Positions 45,646 through 55,260 are shown, counted from the stretch's first letter. The stretch: 64,000 nucleotides of DNA from Sphingomonas sp. RIT328 (GCF_000632225.1 NZ_JFYV01000023.1:1-64000); one strand, 5' to 3'. Notes: generated from the letters alone by a model not told the origin. Translations and numbers: made by a program.

Positions 45646-46403
45646 CCGTCCGCGCCCGCGTCATCCCATGCCTCGACGTCGCCGACGGGCGCGTCGTCAA
45701 GGGCGTCAATTTCGTCGCGCTGCGCGACGCCGGCGATCCGGTCGAACAGGCGCGCGCCTATGATGCCGCCGGGGCGGACGAGCTCTGCTTCCTCGACATC
45801 ACCGCCAGCCATGAGGATCGCGGCACAATCCTCGACGTGGTTAGGCGGACCGCGTCGGTCTGCTTCATGCCGCTGACCGTCGGCGGCGGCGTCCGCTCCG
45901 CCGAGGACGCGCGCGCGCTGCTGCTCGCGGGGGCGGACAAGGTCGCGGTCAACTCGGCGGCAGTGGCACGGCCCGAGGTGGTCGCCGACATCGCCGAGCG
46001 TTTCGGCAGCCAATGCTGCGTCGCCTCGGTCGATGCGCGCCGCGTCGGCGAACGCTGGGAGGTGTTCACCCATGGCGGCCGTCGCCCGACCGGGATCGAT
46101 GCGATCGCCCATGCCGAACGGCTCGCCGCGCTCGGCGCGGGCGAGTTGCTCGTCACCTCGATGGACCGCGACGGCACGCGCAGCGGCTACGACCTCGCCC
46201 TCGTCCGTGCGATCGCCGACCGGGTGAGCGTGCCGGTGGTGGCGAGCGGCGGCGTCGGTGGCCTCGACGATCTCGTCGCCGGGGTGCGCGACGGCCATGC
46301 GAGCGCCGTCCTCGCCGCCTCGATCTTCCATTTCGGTGAGGCGAGCATCGCCGACGCGCACGCCGCCCTCGCCGCGGCGGGGATACCGGTGCGCCGCCAC
46401 TGA
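45642..46403 (+). CDS. hisF: Imidazole glycerol phosphate synthase, cyclase subunit
   Basis: 253 aa. [20 protein letters not shown] carries the first catalytic Asp (Asp12), and TSMDRDGT the second. With HisH it makes imidazole glycerol phosphate and AICAR. VGGGVRS is a phosphate-binding loop. It overlaps the small membrane gene by 4 bp. Confidence 0.95.
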   Translation: MTVRARVIPCLDVADGRVVKGVNFVALRDAGDPVEQARAYDAAGADELCFLDITASHEDRGTILDVVRRTASVCFMPLTVGGGVRSAEDARALLLAGADKVAVNSAAVARPEVVADIAERFGSQCCVASVDARRVGERWEVFTHGGRRPTGIDAIAHAERLAALGAGELLVTSMDRDGTRSGYDLALVRAIADRVSVPVVASGGVGGLDDLVAGVRDGHASAVLAASIFHFGEASIADAHAALAAAGIPVRRH

Positions 46404-46410
46404 GCGCATC

Positions 46411-46496
46411 GCCCTGCCCTCACCCCGCGGCGCTGCGCGCCTTCCCCTCTCCCGCCGGCAGAGGGGACGAGACGGCATAGCCGGCGAGGGGTGAGG
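46411..46496. repeat. CCCTCACCCC-type palindromic element between hisF and hisE
   Basis: Terminal arms CCTCACCCC (46418-46426) and GGGGTGAGG (46488-46496) are reverse complements. Inside is a hairpin CCCCTCT/AGAGGGG (46444-46450 with 46460-46466). Its first 19 bases recur at 14595. It interrupts the tightly packed his run. Confidence 0.65.
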
Positions 46497-46524
46497 ACCG
46501 CAAAGACGTGCTACGGAACCGCCC

Positions 46525-46680
46525 ATGATCGCGCTTCTCTCCGTCGCGGGCGGCCACTCCGGCGTCGTCCATCGTCGCACCGGCCCCGAATGGTCCGACC
46601 TTGCGCTGTTCGTCGTCGCGGCGCTCGGCCTGTGGCTGGTGCGGCGCGCGTTGCGGCGGCGGTTCACAGGTAAGGATTGA
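46525..46680 (+). CDS. Small membrane protein (51 aa)
   Basis: ATG 46525 to TGA 46678-46680. The product begins MIALLSVAGGHSGVVHRRTG and has one hydrophobic segment (DLALFVVAALGLWLVRRALR) with a basic end. It lies between hisF and hisE. Function unknown; a real gene is likely from the charge-flanked segment. Confidence 0.5.
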   Translation: MIALLSVAGGHSGVVHRRTGPEWSDLALFVVAALGLWLVRRALRRRFTGKD

Positions 46681-46712
46681 CCGGCACCCGCCTCTCGCGC
46701 CAAGCGGGGGCG

Positions 46713-47021
46713 ATGGACCCGCTCGACCGCCTGGACGCCACGATCCGCGCCCGCCGCGACGCCGCCGACCCCGGCCGCTCCTATGTCGCCAGCCTGTTCG
46801 CCAAGGGGCGACCCAAGATCGCGCAGAAGGTCGGCGAGGAGGCGACCGAGACGGTGATCGCCGCGCTCGCCGCGCCGGAAACGCTCGCCGCCGAGGCGGC
46901 CGACCTCGTCTTCCACCTGCTCGTGCTGCTCGCCGACGCCGGACTGGGGCTGGACGACGTGCGCGCCGAACTGGCCCGGCGCGAGGGCGTATCGGGCCAT
47001 GACGAGAAAGCCTCGCGCTAG
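46713..47021 (+). CDS. hisE: Phosphoribosyl-ATP pyrophosphatase
   Basis: 102 aa from ATG 46713; TTG 46677, overlapping the previous stop, is an alternative. The all-alpha MazG-like fold shows SLFAKGRPKIAQKVGEEATE and DLVFHLLVLLAD, with acidic metal ligands. It removes pyrophosphate from phosphoribosyl-ATP. HisI (cyclohydrolase) is not in the window. Confidence 0.93.
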   Translation: MDPLDRLDATIRARRDAADPGRSYVASLFAKGRPKIAQKVGEEATETVIAALAAPETLAAEAADLVFHLLVLLADAGLGLDDVRAELARREGVSGHDEKASR

Positions 47022-47031
47022 GAGGACCGAC

Positions 47032-47409
47032 ATGCCGATCGACGCCACGCAGCCCTATGACGACCAGAACGTCTTCGCCCGCATCCTGCGTGGCGAGATC
47101 CCGTCGCGACGCGTCTACGAAGACGATTATGCCGTCGCCTTCCACGATATCGCGCCTGTCGCGCCGGTGCATATCCTCGTCGTCCCGCGCGGCGCCTATG
47201 TCTCCTGGGACGATTTCAGCGCGCGCGGCTCGGCCGAGGAGATCGCCGGCTTCGTCCGCGCGATCGGCCATGTCGCGCGCGAGCACGAGCTGGTCGCACC
47301 GGGCTATCGCCTGCTCGCCAATATCGGCGGCGATGCCGGGCAGGAGGTGCCGCACCTCCACGTCCACCTGTTCGGCGGGCGTCCGCTGGGGCCGATGCTG
47401 GCGGGCTGA
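47032..47409 (+). CDS. HIT family hydrolase
   Basis: 125 aa from ATG 47032; AGGAGG (47020-47025) supports it. The histidine triad is HLHVH (108-112), with VFARILRGEIPSRRVYEDD at the start. HinT-type enzymes hydrolyse nucleoside phosphoramidates. It follows hisE by 10 bp, a common place for HIT genes next to his operons. Confidence 0.93.
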   Translation: MPIDATQPYDDQNVFARILRGEIPSRRVYEDDYAVAFHDIAPVAPVHILVVPRGAYVSWDDFSARGSAEEIAGFVRAIGHVAREHELVAPGYRLLANIGGDAGQEVPHLHVHLFGGRPLGPMLAG

Positions 47410-47568
47410 AAACACCCGTCTCGGCGATGGCACCGGCGCCGCGCGCTGCGGTGAGCCGGGCCGCTTACCCAGATAAGGGATTGCCTCTGCCCCATTAGGG
47501 GTTAGCATCGTTCGCTTCACCATGCGGCGGCAGTCAACGACCGTCCGCATCTGGGGGGATAGAGCTTC

Positions 47569-49161
47569 ATGATTTTCGGGCGCGTCAAACCTCTCGACGC
47601 CATTCTCGCCACCGCCGAAAAACGCGGGCTGCACCGCTCGCTCGGCGCGTTCCAGTTGACCATGCTGGGGATCGGCGCCGTCATCGGCACCGGCATCTTC
47701 GTCCTCACCTCCGAAGCCGCGCAAAAGGCGGGGCCGGGCATGCTGCTGTCGTTCGTCGTCGCCGGCTTCGTCTGCGCGGTCGCGGCGCTCTGCTATTCCG
47801 AACTCGCCTCGATGGTGCCGGTATCGGGATCGGCTTACACCTACACCTATGCGGTGACGGGCGAGATCCTCGCCTGGATGGTCGGCTGGGCCTTGATCCT
47901 CGAATATGCGGTCGGCGCGAGCGCGGTCGCGGTCGGCTGGTCGAACCATGCGGTCGGATTGCTGCGCGGATTGGGCGTCGCCTTCCCCGCGGCGATCAGC
48001 AACGCCGATGCGCTGATGGCGCATATGCAGATCGCGTTCGGCGCGACGCCCAATGCCGACCTGCAGACCGCCATGTCGGTCGGCGGCTGGATCAACGTGC
48101 CGGCGGTGATCGTCGTCGCCTTCGTCACCTGGCTGCTCATCATCGGCACCACCGAGAGCGCGCGCGTCAACGCGGTGCTGGTGCTGATCAAGATCGCCGC
48201 GCTCACCGCCTTCGTGGCGCTGACCGTGCCGGTCGCCAATGCGACCAATTTCGATCCCTTCCTGCCGACCGGCGGCGTCGGGGTGCTCGGCGCCGCGGCG
48301 TCGATCTTCTTCGCCTATGTCGGCTTCGACGCGGTGTCGACCGCGGCGGAGGAGACCAAGAACCCGCAGCGCAACGTGCCGATCGGCCTGATCGGCAGCC
48401 TGGTGATCTGCACCATCTTCTACCTGCTCGTCGCGAGCGGCGCGATCGGCGCGATCGGCGCGCAGCCGGTGATGAGCGCCGGTCAGGTGCTCGCGCCCGG
48501 ATCGGCCGAACTCGCCGGCCGCTGCGCCAGCATCGTCGCGGGCGGCGCCGTCGAGCCGCTGGTCTGTTCGAAGGAGGCGCTGGTCCATGTGCTCGACACG
48601 ATCGGCTGGCCGGCGATCGGGCGGCTGGTCGGCCTCGCCGCGGTGCTGGCGCTGCCGTCGGTGGTGCTGATGATGATGTTCGGCCAGACCCGCATCTTCT
48701 TTACCATGGCGCGCGACGGGCTGCTGCCCGAACGGCTCGCCGCGGTGCATCCGAAGTTCCACACGCCGCACGTCGTCACCGTCGTCACCGGCGTCGCCGC
48801 GGCGATCGCGGCGGCGGTGCTGCCGGTCGGCAAGCTCGCCGATTATTCCAACGCGGGAACGCTGTTCGCCTTCCTGATGGTGGCGGTGTCGGTGATGGTG
48901 CTGCGCAAGACCGATCCGGGCCGCAAGCGGCCGTTCCGCACGCCGGGGGTCTATATCGTCGCGCCGCTGGCGATCATCGGCTGCGTCGGCCTCTATCTGT
49001 CGCTGCCGCTGACCGCCAAGCTGGTGCTGCCGATCTGGGGGCTGATCGGGCTGTTGATCTATTTCGGCTACAGCCGCCGCCGCTCCTACGTCGGGCGCGG
49101 CATCTTCGACACCGTCGACGATCCGGCGATGCAACCGGAAGTCGCCAAGCCGCTGGACTGA
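47569..49161 (+). CDS. APC-family amino acid permease
   Basis: 530 aa with about 12-14 hydrophobic segments. The start LGAFQLTMLGIGAVIGTGIF is the APC unwound-helix motif. EETKNPQRNVPIGLIGSLVI is the typical mid-protein signature of the cationic amino acid transporter (YfnA/CAT) branch. Substrate not certain. A terminator follows. Confidence 0.9.
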   Translation: MIFGRVKPLDAILATAEKRGLHRSLGAFQLTMLGIGAVIGTGIFVLTSEAAQKAGPGMLLSFVVAGFVCAVAALCYSELASMVPVSGSAYTYTYAVTGEILAWMVGWALILEYAVGASAVAVGWSNHAVGLLRGLGVAFPAAISNADALMAHMQIAFGATPNADLQTAMSVGGWINVPAVIVVAFVTWLLIIGTTESARVNAVLVLIKIAALTAFVALTVPVANATNFDPFLPTGGVGVLGAAASIFFAYVGFDAVSTAAEETKNPQRNVPIGLIGSLVICTIFYLLVASGAIGAIGAQPVMSAGQVLAPGSAELAGRCASIVAGGAVEPLVCSKEALVHVLDTIGWPAIGRLVGLAAVLALPSVVLMMMFGQTRIFFTMARDGLLPERLAAVHPKFHTPHVVTVVTGVAAAIAAAVLPVGKLADYSNAGTLFAFLMVAVSVMVLRKTDPGRKRPFRTPGVYIVAPLAIIGCVGLYLSLPLTAKLVLPIWGLIGLLIYFGYSRRRSYVGRGIFDTVDDPAMQPEVAKPLD

Positions 49162-49183
49162 CCGTCCGGACGATCGACATGAG

Positions 49184-49215
49184 AAAGGCCGGGGGAGCGA
49201 TCCTCCGGCCTTTTT
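49184..49215 (+). terminator. Intrinsic terminator of the APC permease gene
   Basis: GGCCGGGGGA (49187-49196) pairs with TCCTCCGGCC (49201-49210), with one G:U pair and a GCGA tetraloop. Five T follow, and A3 on the left extends the stem. It is 22 bp past the stop codon. Confidence 0.88.
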
Positions 49216-49260
49216 CGTGGCGGGAGGGGCGCCGATCGATGACGCGATGAGCCCTGCTCT

Positions 49261-49531
49261 TCTCCGCGCCTTCGCGTGACGATGATCGCGCGAAGACGCG
49301 AAGACGCGAAGAGGATGTGAGCGGGGCCAAGCCCCTGCCCCGTTACCGTTCGAGGGAATCGCTGCGTCGAGACGGACGCGCCATCTTCGCGCCTTCGCGT
49401 CTTCGCGTGATATTTGCGCAGCCGCGCGGCGGACGCGGGGTAGCGTCCGGCAGCTACATTCTATCGCCGAAGCGCTGTCTCTGCGTCCCCTGCGCCTCCG
49501 CGCGCAAAAGCTCACGCGGCGGCGCAGAGGG
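49261..49531. repeat. Cluster of CTTCGCG/CCTCCGCG inverted repeat arms
   Basis: Within the 322-bp gap between the permease and adenosine kinase genes I see four groups: TCTCCGCGCCTTCGCGTGAC (49261-49280), facing GCGAAGACGC tandem units (49289-49311), CTTCGCG units ending in TGA (49385-49410), and a GCGCCTCCGCG and CACGCGGCGGCGCAGAGG pair at 49491-49531. No gene is visible. Confidence 0.7.
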
Positions 49532-49537
49532 CAAGGA

Positions 49538-50536
49538 TCAGCCGAGCTTGCTCGCGGCGAGCGCCTTCATGTCGACGTTGGGGCGGGCGCCGAAGTGGCT
49601 GATGATCTCCGCCGCGCAGATCGCGCCGAGCTTGAGCGACGCTTCCAGCCCCTTGCCCTGCGCCTGACCGTGGAGGAAGCCCGCCGCGAACAGGTCGCCG
49701 GCCCCCGTCGTGTCGACGACGCGCGCGATCGGCTCGGCGGCGACGTCGGCGCGCTGGCCGTGCTGGATCGCGCTCGCCCCTGCCGCGCCGCGGGTGACGA
49801 CCAGGGTCGGCACCTGCGCGGCGAGCTTGGCGACCGCCGCATCGAAATCCTCGACCTCGGCGAGCGCGGTCAGCTCGCCCTCATTGGCGAACAGGATGTC
49901 GATGAGGCCATCGGCGATCAGTTGCCGGAAATCGCCGCCGTGGCGGCCGATGCAGAAGACGTCGGACAGCGTGAAGGCGACCTTGCGGCCGGCCTTGCGC
50001 GCCGCCTCGATCGCCGCGCGCATCGCCGCGCGCGGCTCCTCGGGATCCCACAGATAGCCTTCGAGGTAGAGGATCGCCGCATCCTCGATCATCGCCAGAT
50101 CGAGCGCCTGCTCGGGCAGATATTGCGACGCGCCGAGATAGGTGTTCATCGTCCGCTGGCCGTCGGGCGTAACGAAGATCAGGCAGCGCGCGGTGGTCGG
50201 CTGGCCGGGACGGACCGGCGTGGCGAAATCGACGCCGGCGGCGCGGATGTCGTGCGCGAACACCTCGCCGAGCTGATCGTCGGCGACCTGGCCGATGAAG
50301 GCGGTGCGGCCGCCGAGCGCGGCGATGCCGGCGACGGTGTTCGCCGCCGAACCGCCCGACACCTCGCGTCCCGGACCCATTTTGGCATAGAGCGCGTCGG
50401 CATCCTCGGGCGAGAACATCAGCTGCATCGATCCCTTGGCGACGCCGATCGATTCGATGAAGGCGTCGTCCGCCTGCGAAAGGATATCGACGATCGCATT
50501 GCCGATCGCGACCACGTCATATTTGGGCTGGGACAA
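49538..50536 (-). CDS. Adenosine kinase (PfkB family)
   Basis: 332 aa. PfkB signatures are GGSAANTVAGIAALGG (61-76) and DTTGAGD (275-281), with Asp281 catalytic. VVAIGNAIVDIL at the start is of the bacterial adenosine-kinase type. Other nucleoside or sugar kinases of the family remain possible. Confidence 0.87.
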   Translation of the reverse strand: MSQPKYDVVAIGNAIVDILSQADDAFIESIGVAKGSMQLMFSPEDADALYAKMGPGREVSGGSAANTVAGIAALGGRTAFIGQVADDQLGEVFAHDIRAAGVDFATPVRPGQPTTARCLIFVTPDGQRTMNTYLGASQYLPEQALDLAMIEDAAILYLEGYLWDPEEPRAAMRAAIEAARKAGRKVAFTLSDVFCIGRHGGDFRQLIADGLIDILFANEGELTALAEVEDFDAAVAKLAAQVPTLVVTRGAAGASAIQHGQRADVAAEPIARVVDTTGAGDLFAAGFLHGQAQGKGLEASLKLGAICAAEIISHFGARPNVDMKALAASKLG

Positions 50537-50638
50537 GGATAAGGCTCCGAAAGCGAAACGCCGTCCCTAGAGGGCGCGCGGCGGGCGCGCAACGTGGCGG
50601 CGGTTGACGCGGGCGCCGGTGCGCGTCACGCCGGGACG

Positions 50639-51325
50639 ATGCTGCGCGCGCTCGCCCTGTCCGTCGCCCAATTGACTGATGGCGCGGTGCTGCGCGTGCT
50701 GGTCAAGTCGCTGCTGGTGACGCTCGCGGTCTTCGCGGCGCTGGGCGCCGGCCTGTATGTCGGATTGCGGGCGTTGCTCGTCGGCGGGCTCGGCAGCGGC
50801 TATGGCGATGGCCTTGCCGGCGCGGCGGCGGTGGTGCTGATGGTGCTCGGCGCATGGCTGCTGTTCCGGGTGATCGCGGTCGCGGTGCTCGGGCTGTTCG
50901 GCGACGAGGTGGTCGCGGCGGTCGAGGCGCGCCACTATCCCGCCGCCCACGCCGCGGCGCGGACGGTCGGCCCGGCGCGCTCTGTGCGGCTGGCGCTCGG
51001 CTCGGCGGCGCGGGCGGTGGCGGTCAACCTGCTGATGCTGCCCGTCTATATCGCGCTGCTGTTCACCGGGATCGGACCGGCGATCGGCTTCTTCCTGGTC
51101 AATGCGGTGCTGCTCGGCCGCGACCTCGGCGAGATGGTGGCGAGCCGGCATATGGACGATGCGACGATGCGGGGCTGGCGCACGGCGACGCGGGGGCAGC
51201 GCTTCCTCCTCGGGCTTGTCGGCACCGGGCTGTTCGTGGTTCCGCTGGTCAACCTCGTCGCGCCGATCCTCGGCGCCGCGATGGCGACGCACCTGTTCCA
51301 TGCGTCGAAGGGGATGAAGGCGTGA
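50639..51325 (+). CDS. EI24 domain membrane protein
   Basis: 228 aa from ATG 50639. Four or more hydrophobic segments and the pattern LVNAVLLGRDLGEMVASRHMD fit the EI24/CysZ-like family. CysZ members help sulfate uptake, but no sulfate genes are near, so the role is open. The stop overlaps the next GTG. Confidence 0.82.
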   Translation: MLRALALSVAQLTDGAVLRVLVKSLLVTLAVFAALGAGLYVGLRALLVGGLGSGYGDGLAGAAAVVLMVLGAWLLFRVIAVAVLGLFGDEVVAAVEARHYPAAHAAARTVGPARSVRLALGSAARAVAVNLLMLPVYIALLFTGIGPAIGFFLVNAVLLGRDLGEMVASRHMDDATMRGWRTATRGQRFLLGLVGTGLFVVPLVNLVAPILGAAMATHLFHASKGMKA

Positions 51326-51684
51326 AGACGGTTGCGGTATTGGGATTGGCCCTGCTGGCGGGAGCGTGCGCCGCACCGGGGGTCGCGCCGCCGACCGCCA
51401 GCAAACCGGTCATCCCCTATACCAGCGCCGGGCTGGAGCGGGTGATCGGCCAGAACGAGGCGGGGCTGGTCACGCTGTTCGGCAAGCCCGACGCCGACAT
51501 CCGCGAAGGCGCCGCGCGCAAGCTGCAGTTCGCCGGGCCGATCTGCGTGCTCGACGCCTATCTCTACCCCGACGGATCGCAGCCGCCGCGCGTCACCTAT
51601 CTCGACGCGCGCGAACCCGACGGCAGCAGCATCGATCGCGCGAGCTGCGTCGCGGCGCTGACCCGGCGCGACGGCGGGAAGTAG
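51322..51684 (+). CDS. Small lipoprotein, function unknown
   Basis: 120 aa from GTG 51322 (GTGA overlap). Lipobox LAGAC (Cys16). The mature part contains LERVIGQNEAGLVTLFGKPD and LQFAGPICVLDAYLYPDG, with two further Cys. LVTLFGKPD recalls SmpA/OmlA-type small lipoproteins but the match is partial. It is coupled to the EI24 gene. Confidence 0.75.
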   Translation: MKTVAVLGLALLAGACAAPGVAPPTASKPVIPYTSAGLERVIGQNEAGLVTLFGKPDADIREGAARKLQFAGPICVLDAYLYPDGSQPPRVTYLDAREPDGSSIDRASCVAALTRRDGGK

Positions 51685-51830
51685 CAGGCGGTTCGCTGGT
51701 GGGGCGCGGGGGAGCGAGGTGATGTCGCTTGCCTGAGCGATGACCGTTCCCGCAACACCGTGACGAGCCCGAGCCGGGCGGGAGCCTATCGTCATCGTTA
51801 GTGGGTTCGCGACGCCTGCCCCAAATCACC

Positions 51831-51924
51831 CACCACCCCGGCGGAGGTCGGAGTCCAGTCGGGGGGCCGTGGTGCCTCATCACAGACCTTCCCCAACTGG
51901 CCCCCGACCTTCGCCGGGGTGGTG
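51831..51924. repeat. Long bipartite palindrome (94 bp)
   Basis: Outer arms 51831-51851 and 51904-51924 match at 20 of 21 positions as inverted copies. Inner arms CCAGTCGGGG (51855-51864) and CCCCAACTGG (51891-51900) match at 9 of 10. A 26-nt loop lies between. It occupies the 471-bp gap before the PepSY gene, in which I see no gene. Confidence 0.75.
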
Positions 51925-52087
51925 AGAGTGGTGGCTCGTGACGTCCGCAGACGTTTCGACTCGTTCCGGGACCCATGTTGGCCCCGTTTAGGAGCGGCCG
52001 CGACGGCGACCGATGACTGTCGGGCACGTCCCGCCTGACGGGCCTACCCGGCAAGTACCTCACATCACGGTGAAACCTTCATCGCTA

Positions 52088-52104
52088 TTGCGAACCACTT
52101 GCGA
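52088..52104 (+). promoter_or_regulatory. Direct repeat upstream of the PepSY gene
   Basis: TTGCGA occurs at 52088-52093 and again at 52099-52104, 11 nt apart (one helical turn), 50-70 bp before the ATG. A regulator site is plausible; iron control by a Fur-type protein is a guess based on the PepSY family's usual partners. The site is not palindromic. Confidence 0.3.
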
Positions 52105-52155
52105 TACTATCCCACGCCGTTTAAGTCCCGCGTTTCACCATCGGGGGACATCACA

Positions 52156-53232
52156 ATGCGGCTGCTGTCGCTGCTGCATCGCTGGATCGGCGGGATTGCC
52201 GGGCTGCTGCTCGCCCTGCTCGGCCTCAGCGGGGCGCTGCTGGTCTGGCGCGACCGGCTGACCTTCGTGCCGCATGCCGGTGATGCGCCGCACCACGATC
52301 CGGCGGCGCTGGCGCGGATCGTCGACACGCTGGCACAGGGCGACCGTGCGATCGACCGGATCAGCTTCGCGAGCGACGCGATCGGCGTTCATCAGGTTGC
52401 CTTTGCCGATGGCGGCGGCGCCTATCTCAGCCAGAGCGGTGAGACCGTCGCGCGCTGGTCGTCGCTGTGGCAGCGCCCCGAATTGTGGCTGTTCGACCTG
52501 CACCACCGGCTGCTGCTCGGCGAGACGGGCGAGACGATCAACGGCATCGCCGCGCTGATCGGCCTGGGCTTCGTCATCAGCGGCGTCATCCTGTGGTGGC
52601 GGATGCGCGCGCGCTTCCGGCCGCGGCTGTGGCCGGCGAAGATGACCGCGGGGGCGATCGTCCACCAGCATCGCGATCTCGGCGTGCTGACCGCGCCGCT
52701 GCTCGCGGTGTCGCTGCTCACCGGCGCGATGATGGCGCTGCCCGCGGTCGGCGACCTGCTGGTCGGGCGCGACACCAAGCCGGCATTGCCCGACGTGCCG
52801 CCGGTGCCGGCGGGCGCGCGGCCGGCCTATACCCTGGTCTTCGCCGAGGCAGCGGCCCGCTTCCCGGAAGCCGAGCCGCGGCGGCTGCAATGGCCGCGCA
52901 AGCCCGGCAAGCCGATCGCGCTGCGGTTGCGGCAGCCGTTCGAATGGACGCCGAACGGGCGCACCTTCCTCTATTTCGATCCCGCGACGCTGGCGGTGGC
53001 GGGGGTCGTCGATCCGGCGCAGGCGGCCGGCAGCGGCTGGTGGCGCGAGAAGCTCTATCCGATCCATGCCGCCAAGGTCGGCGGGATCGTCTGGAAACTG
53101 GCGATGACCACATCCGGACTGGCGCTGGCGATGCTCGGCAGCCTTGCCGTCTACGGCTTCTGGCGGACGCGCTGGCAGGCGCGGCAGCGGCGGGCGCGGC
53201 CGGCGCGCCGCGTCCTGCGGTCAGCCGGCTAG
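52156..53232 (+). CDS. PepSY-associated transmembrane protein
   Basis: 358 aa from ATG 52156. The start [21 protein letters not shown] is typical, with a second pair of segments ([18 protein letters not shown] and later) and a final one ([20 protein letters not shown]). The conserved His in [15 protein letters not shown] and IVHQHRDLG could bind haem or metal. The family often works with TonB receptors or ferric reductases, none of which is adjacent. Confidence 0.85.
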   Translation: MRLLSLLHRWIGGIAGLLLALLGLSGALLVWRDRLTFVPHAGDAPHHDPAALARIVDTLAQGDRAIDRISFASDAIGVHQVAFADGGGAYLSQSGETVARWSSLWQRPELWLFDLHHRLLLGETGETINGIAALIGLGFVISGVILWWRMRARFRPRLWPAKMTAGAIVHQHRDLGVLTAPLLAVSLLTGAMMALPAVGDLLVGRDTKPALPDVPPVPAGARPAYTLVFAEAAARFPEAEPRRLQWPRKPGKPIALRLRQPFEWTPNGRTFLYFDPATLAVAGVVDPAQAAGSGWWREKLYPIHAAKVGGIVWKLAMTTSGLALAMLGSLAVYGFWRTRWQARQRRARPARRVLRSAG

Positions 53233-54273
53233 CCGCGCCATCGCCCAGGCGGCGGCTTCCGCGACGACCGGGTCGGCGTCGTCCCGCAGCCGGGCGAGCG
53301 CCGGGAGCAGCTCTGCCGCGCCGCTGTTGCCCGCGGCGATCGCGGCGTTGCGCACCATGCGGTTGCGGCCGATCCGCTTGATCGGCGATCCGGCGAAGAC
53401 CTGCCGGAAGCCGGCATCGTCGAGATCGAGCAGGTCGGCGAGCGCGGGCGCGGTCAGCTCGGCGCGCGGCTGGAAGGCGAGGTTCGCCGCCGCTGCCGCC
53501 GCGAACTTGTTCCACGGGCAGACCGCGAGGCAATCGTCGCAGCCATAGACGCGATTGCCGATCGCGGCACGGAACTGGTCCGGGATCGGCCCGGCATGTT
53601 CGATCGTCAGATAGGAGATGCAGCGCCGCGCATCGAGCCGATAGGGTGCCGGGAAGGCTTCGGTCGGACAGGCGCGCTGGCAGGCATCGCACGAGCCGCA
53701 ACTGTCGCGGCCCGCGGCATCGGGCGCGAGGTCGAGCGTCGTGTAGATCGCGCCGAGGAACAGCCAGCTGCCATGCGCGCGGCTGACCAGATTGGTGTGC
53801 TTGCCCTGCCAGCCGAGCCCCGCCGCCTCGGCGAGCGGCTTTTCCATCACCGGGGCGGTGTCGACGAACACCTTGAGGTCGCAGCCCGCCTCCTGCGCCA
53901 GCCAGCGGCCGAGCGCCTTCAGCGCCTTCTTGACGACATCGTGATAGTCGCCGCCCTGCGCATAGACGGAGATGCGCGCGCGCTCCCCCTCCCCGGCCAG
54001 CCGCAGCGGATCGGCGGCGGGCGCGTAGCTCATGCCGAGCGCGACGATGCTGCGCACCGCCGGCCATAGTCCGGCAGGCGAGCCGCGGTGATGCGCGCGC
54101 TCCTCCATCCAGATCATGTCGCCGTGCCGCCCCTCGTCGAGCCATTGGCGCAGCCGCGCGGCGGTGTGCGGCGCGGCGTCGGCGCGCGCGATGCCGCAGG
54201 CGACGAAGCCCAGCTCCGCCGCCTTGGCCTTGATCCTGCTGGCGATATCGGCTTGCGGCTTGTCTTGCGGCAC
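53221..54273 (-). CDS. queG: Epoxyqueuosine reductase
   Basis: 350 aa from GTG 54273. It is a cobalamin-dependent iron-sulfur enzyme that finishes queuosine in tRNA. Two [4Fe-4S] sets are visible: Cys192, 195, 198, 202 and Cys245, 248, 252 with Cys218. VDTAPVMEK (Asp138) is the catalytic region. The C-terminus has HEAT-like repeats. It converges with the PepSY gene, overlapping by 12 bp. Confidence 0.93.
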   Translation of the reverse strand: MPQDKPQADIASRIKAKAAELGFVACGIARADAAPHTAARLRQWLDEGRHGDMIWMEERAHHRGSPAGLWPAVRSIVALGMSYAPAADPLRLAGEGERARISVYAQGGDYHDVVKKALKALGRWLAQEAGCDLKVFVDTAPVMEKPLAEAAGLGWQGKHTNLVSRAHGSWLFLGAIYTTLDLAPDAAGRDSCGSCDACQRACPTEAFPAPYRLDARRCISYLTIEHAGPIPDQFRAAIGNRVYGCDDCLAVCPWNKFAAAAAANLAFQPRAELTAPALADLLDLDDAGFRQVFAGSPIKRIGRNRMVRNAAIAAGNSGAAELLPALARLRDDADPVVAEAAAWAMARLAG

Positions 54274-54339
54274 GTTCGCCCGCTACCACAGGCAGCGCCG
54301 CGATACACGCCTCGTGACGCGGCGAACGGGGGACGGGGT

Positions 54340-55260
54340 TTGGCGGACGATTGGGCGGTGCTCGCCGAACAGCTGGTGAAACGCTTCGGTGACCGGCGGG
54401 TGGTCGACGGGATCGATCTCGCGGTGCCGCGCGGCGCGATCTACGGCGTGCTCGGCCCCAATGGTGCGGGCAAGACGACGACGTTGCGCACCTTGCTCGG
54501 CATCGTCGAACCCGATGGCGGCCGGCGCGTCGTGCTCGGCCACGAGGCGCCGCGCGAGGCGAGCGACCGGATCGGCTATCTGCCCGAGGAACGCGGCCTC
54601 TATCCGTCGATGAAGGCGCGCGACGCGATCGCCTTCATGGGCGCGCTGCGCGGCCTCGACCGCCGCACCGGCCGCACCCGCGCCGCCGAGATGATGGAGG
54701 CGGCGGGCCTCGGCCATGCCGTCGACGAGAAGATCAAGAAACTGTCCAAGGGCATGGCGCAGCTGGTGCAGTTGCTCGGCTCGGTCGTGCACCGCCCCGA
54801 CCTGCTCGTGCTCGACGAGCCCTTCTCGGGGCTCGACCCGGTCAATCAGGAAAAGCTCGAGGCGCTGATCCTCGCCGAGCGCGACCGCGGCGCGACGGTG
54901 CTGTTCTCGACGCATATCATGGCGCATGCCGAGCGCGTCTGCGACCGGCTGGCGATCATCGCCGGCGGCAAGCGCCGTTTCGAGGGGACGGTGGACGCGG
55001 CGCGTGGCACCTTGCCGAGCCGCGTGCGCTATCTGCCAAGCCGCCCTGATCCCGCCATCGCGGCGGTGCTGCCCGCCGATGCGGTCGCCGACGGCGACGC
55101 CTGGCGGTTCGAACTGCCGCCCGAGGGGATCGAGCGGCTGCTGGTGACGCTGATCGAGCGCGGCCACGGCATCGCTGGCCTGTCGATCGAGCGGCCGGGC
55201 CTGCACGATGCCTTCGTCCGCATCGTCGGCCGCGCCGCAGCCGAAGGAGAGATGGCATGA
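54340..55260 (+). CDS. ABC exporter ATPase (NatA-like)
   Basis: 306 aa from TTG 54340, which has GGGGGAC just upstream; GTG 54358 is the alternative. Walker A is GPNGAGKTT (39-47), Walker B is LLVLDEPFSGLDPV. The signature LSKGMAQ replaces LSGGQ, as in the NatA branch. It drives the permease encoded next, with which it overlaps (ATGA). Confidence 0.9.
   Translation: MADDWAVLAEQLVKRFGDRRVVDGIDLAVPRGAIYGVLGPNGAGKTTTLRTLLGIVEPDGGRRVVLGHEAPREASDRIGYLPEERGLYPSMKARDAIAFMGALRGLDRRTGRTRAAEMMEAAGLGHAVDEKIKKLSKGMAQLVQLLGSVVHRPDLLVLDEPFSGLDPVNQEKLEALILAERDRGATVLFSTHIMAHAERVCDRLAIIAGGKRRFEGTVDAARGTLPSRVRYLPSRPDPAIAAVLPADAVADGDAWRFELPPEGIERLLVTLIERGHGIAGLSIERPGLHDAFVRIVGRAAAEGEMA

Noticed and set aside
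49289..49311. Tandem GAAGACGC units as a possible CRISPR
   Set aside because: Units are short and adjacent with no spacers; no cas genes are near.
46420..49515. A 1031-codon open frame on the minus strand
   Set aside because: It lies opposite hisE, the HIT gene and the APC permease. Its product is Arg/Asp/Gln-rich without family motifs, typical of an antisense frame in GC-rich DNA.
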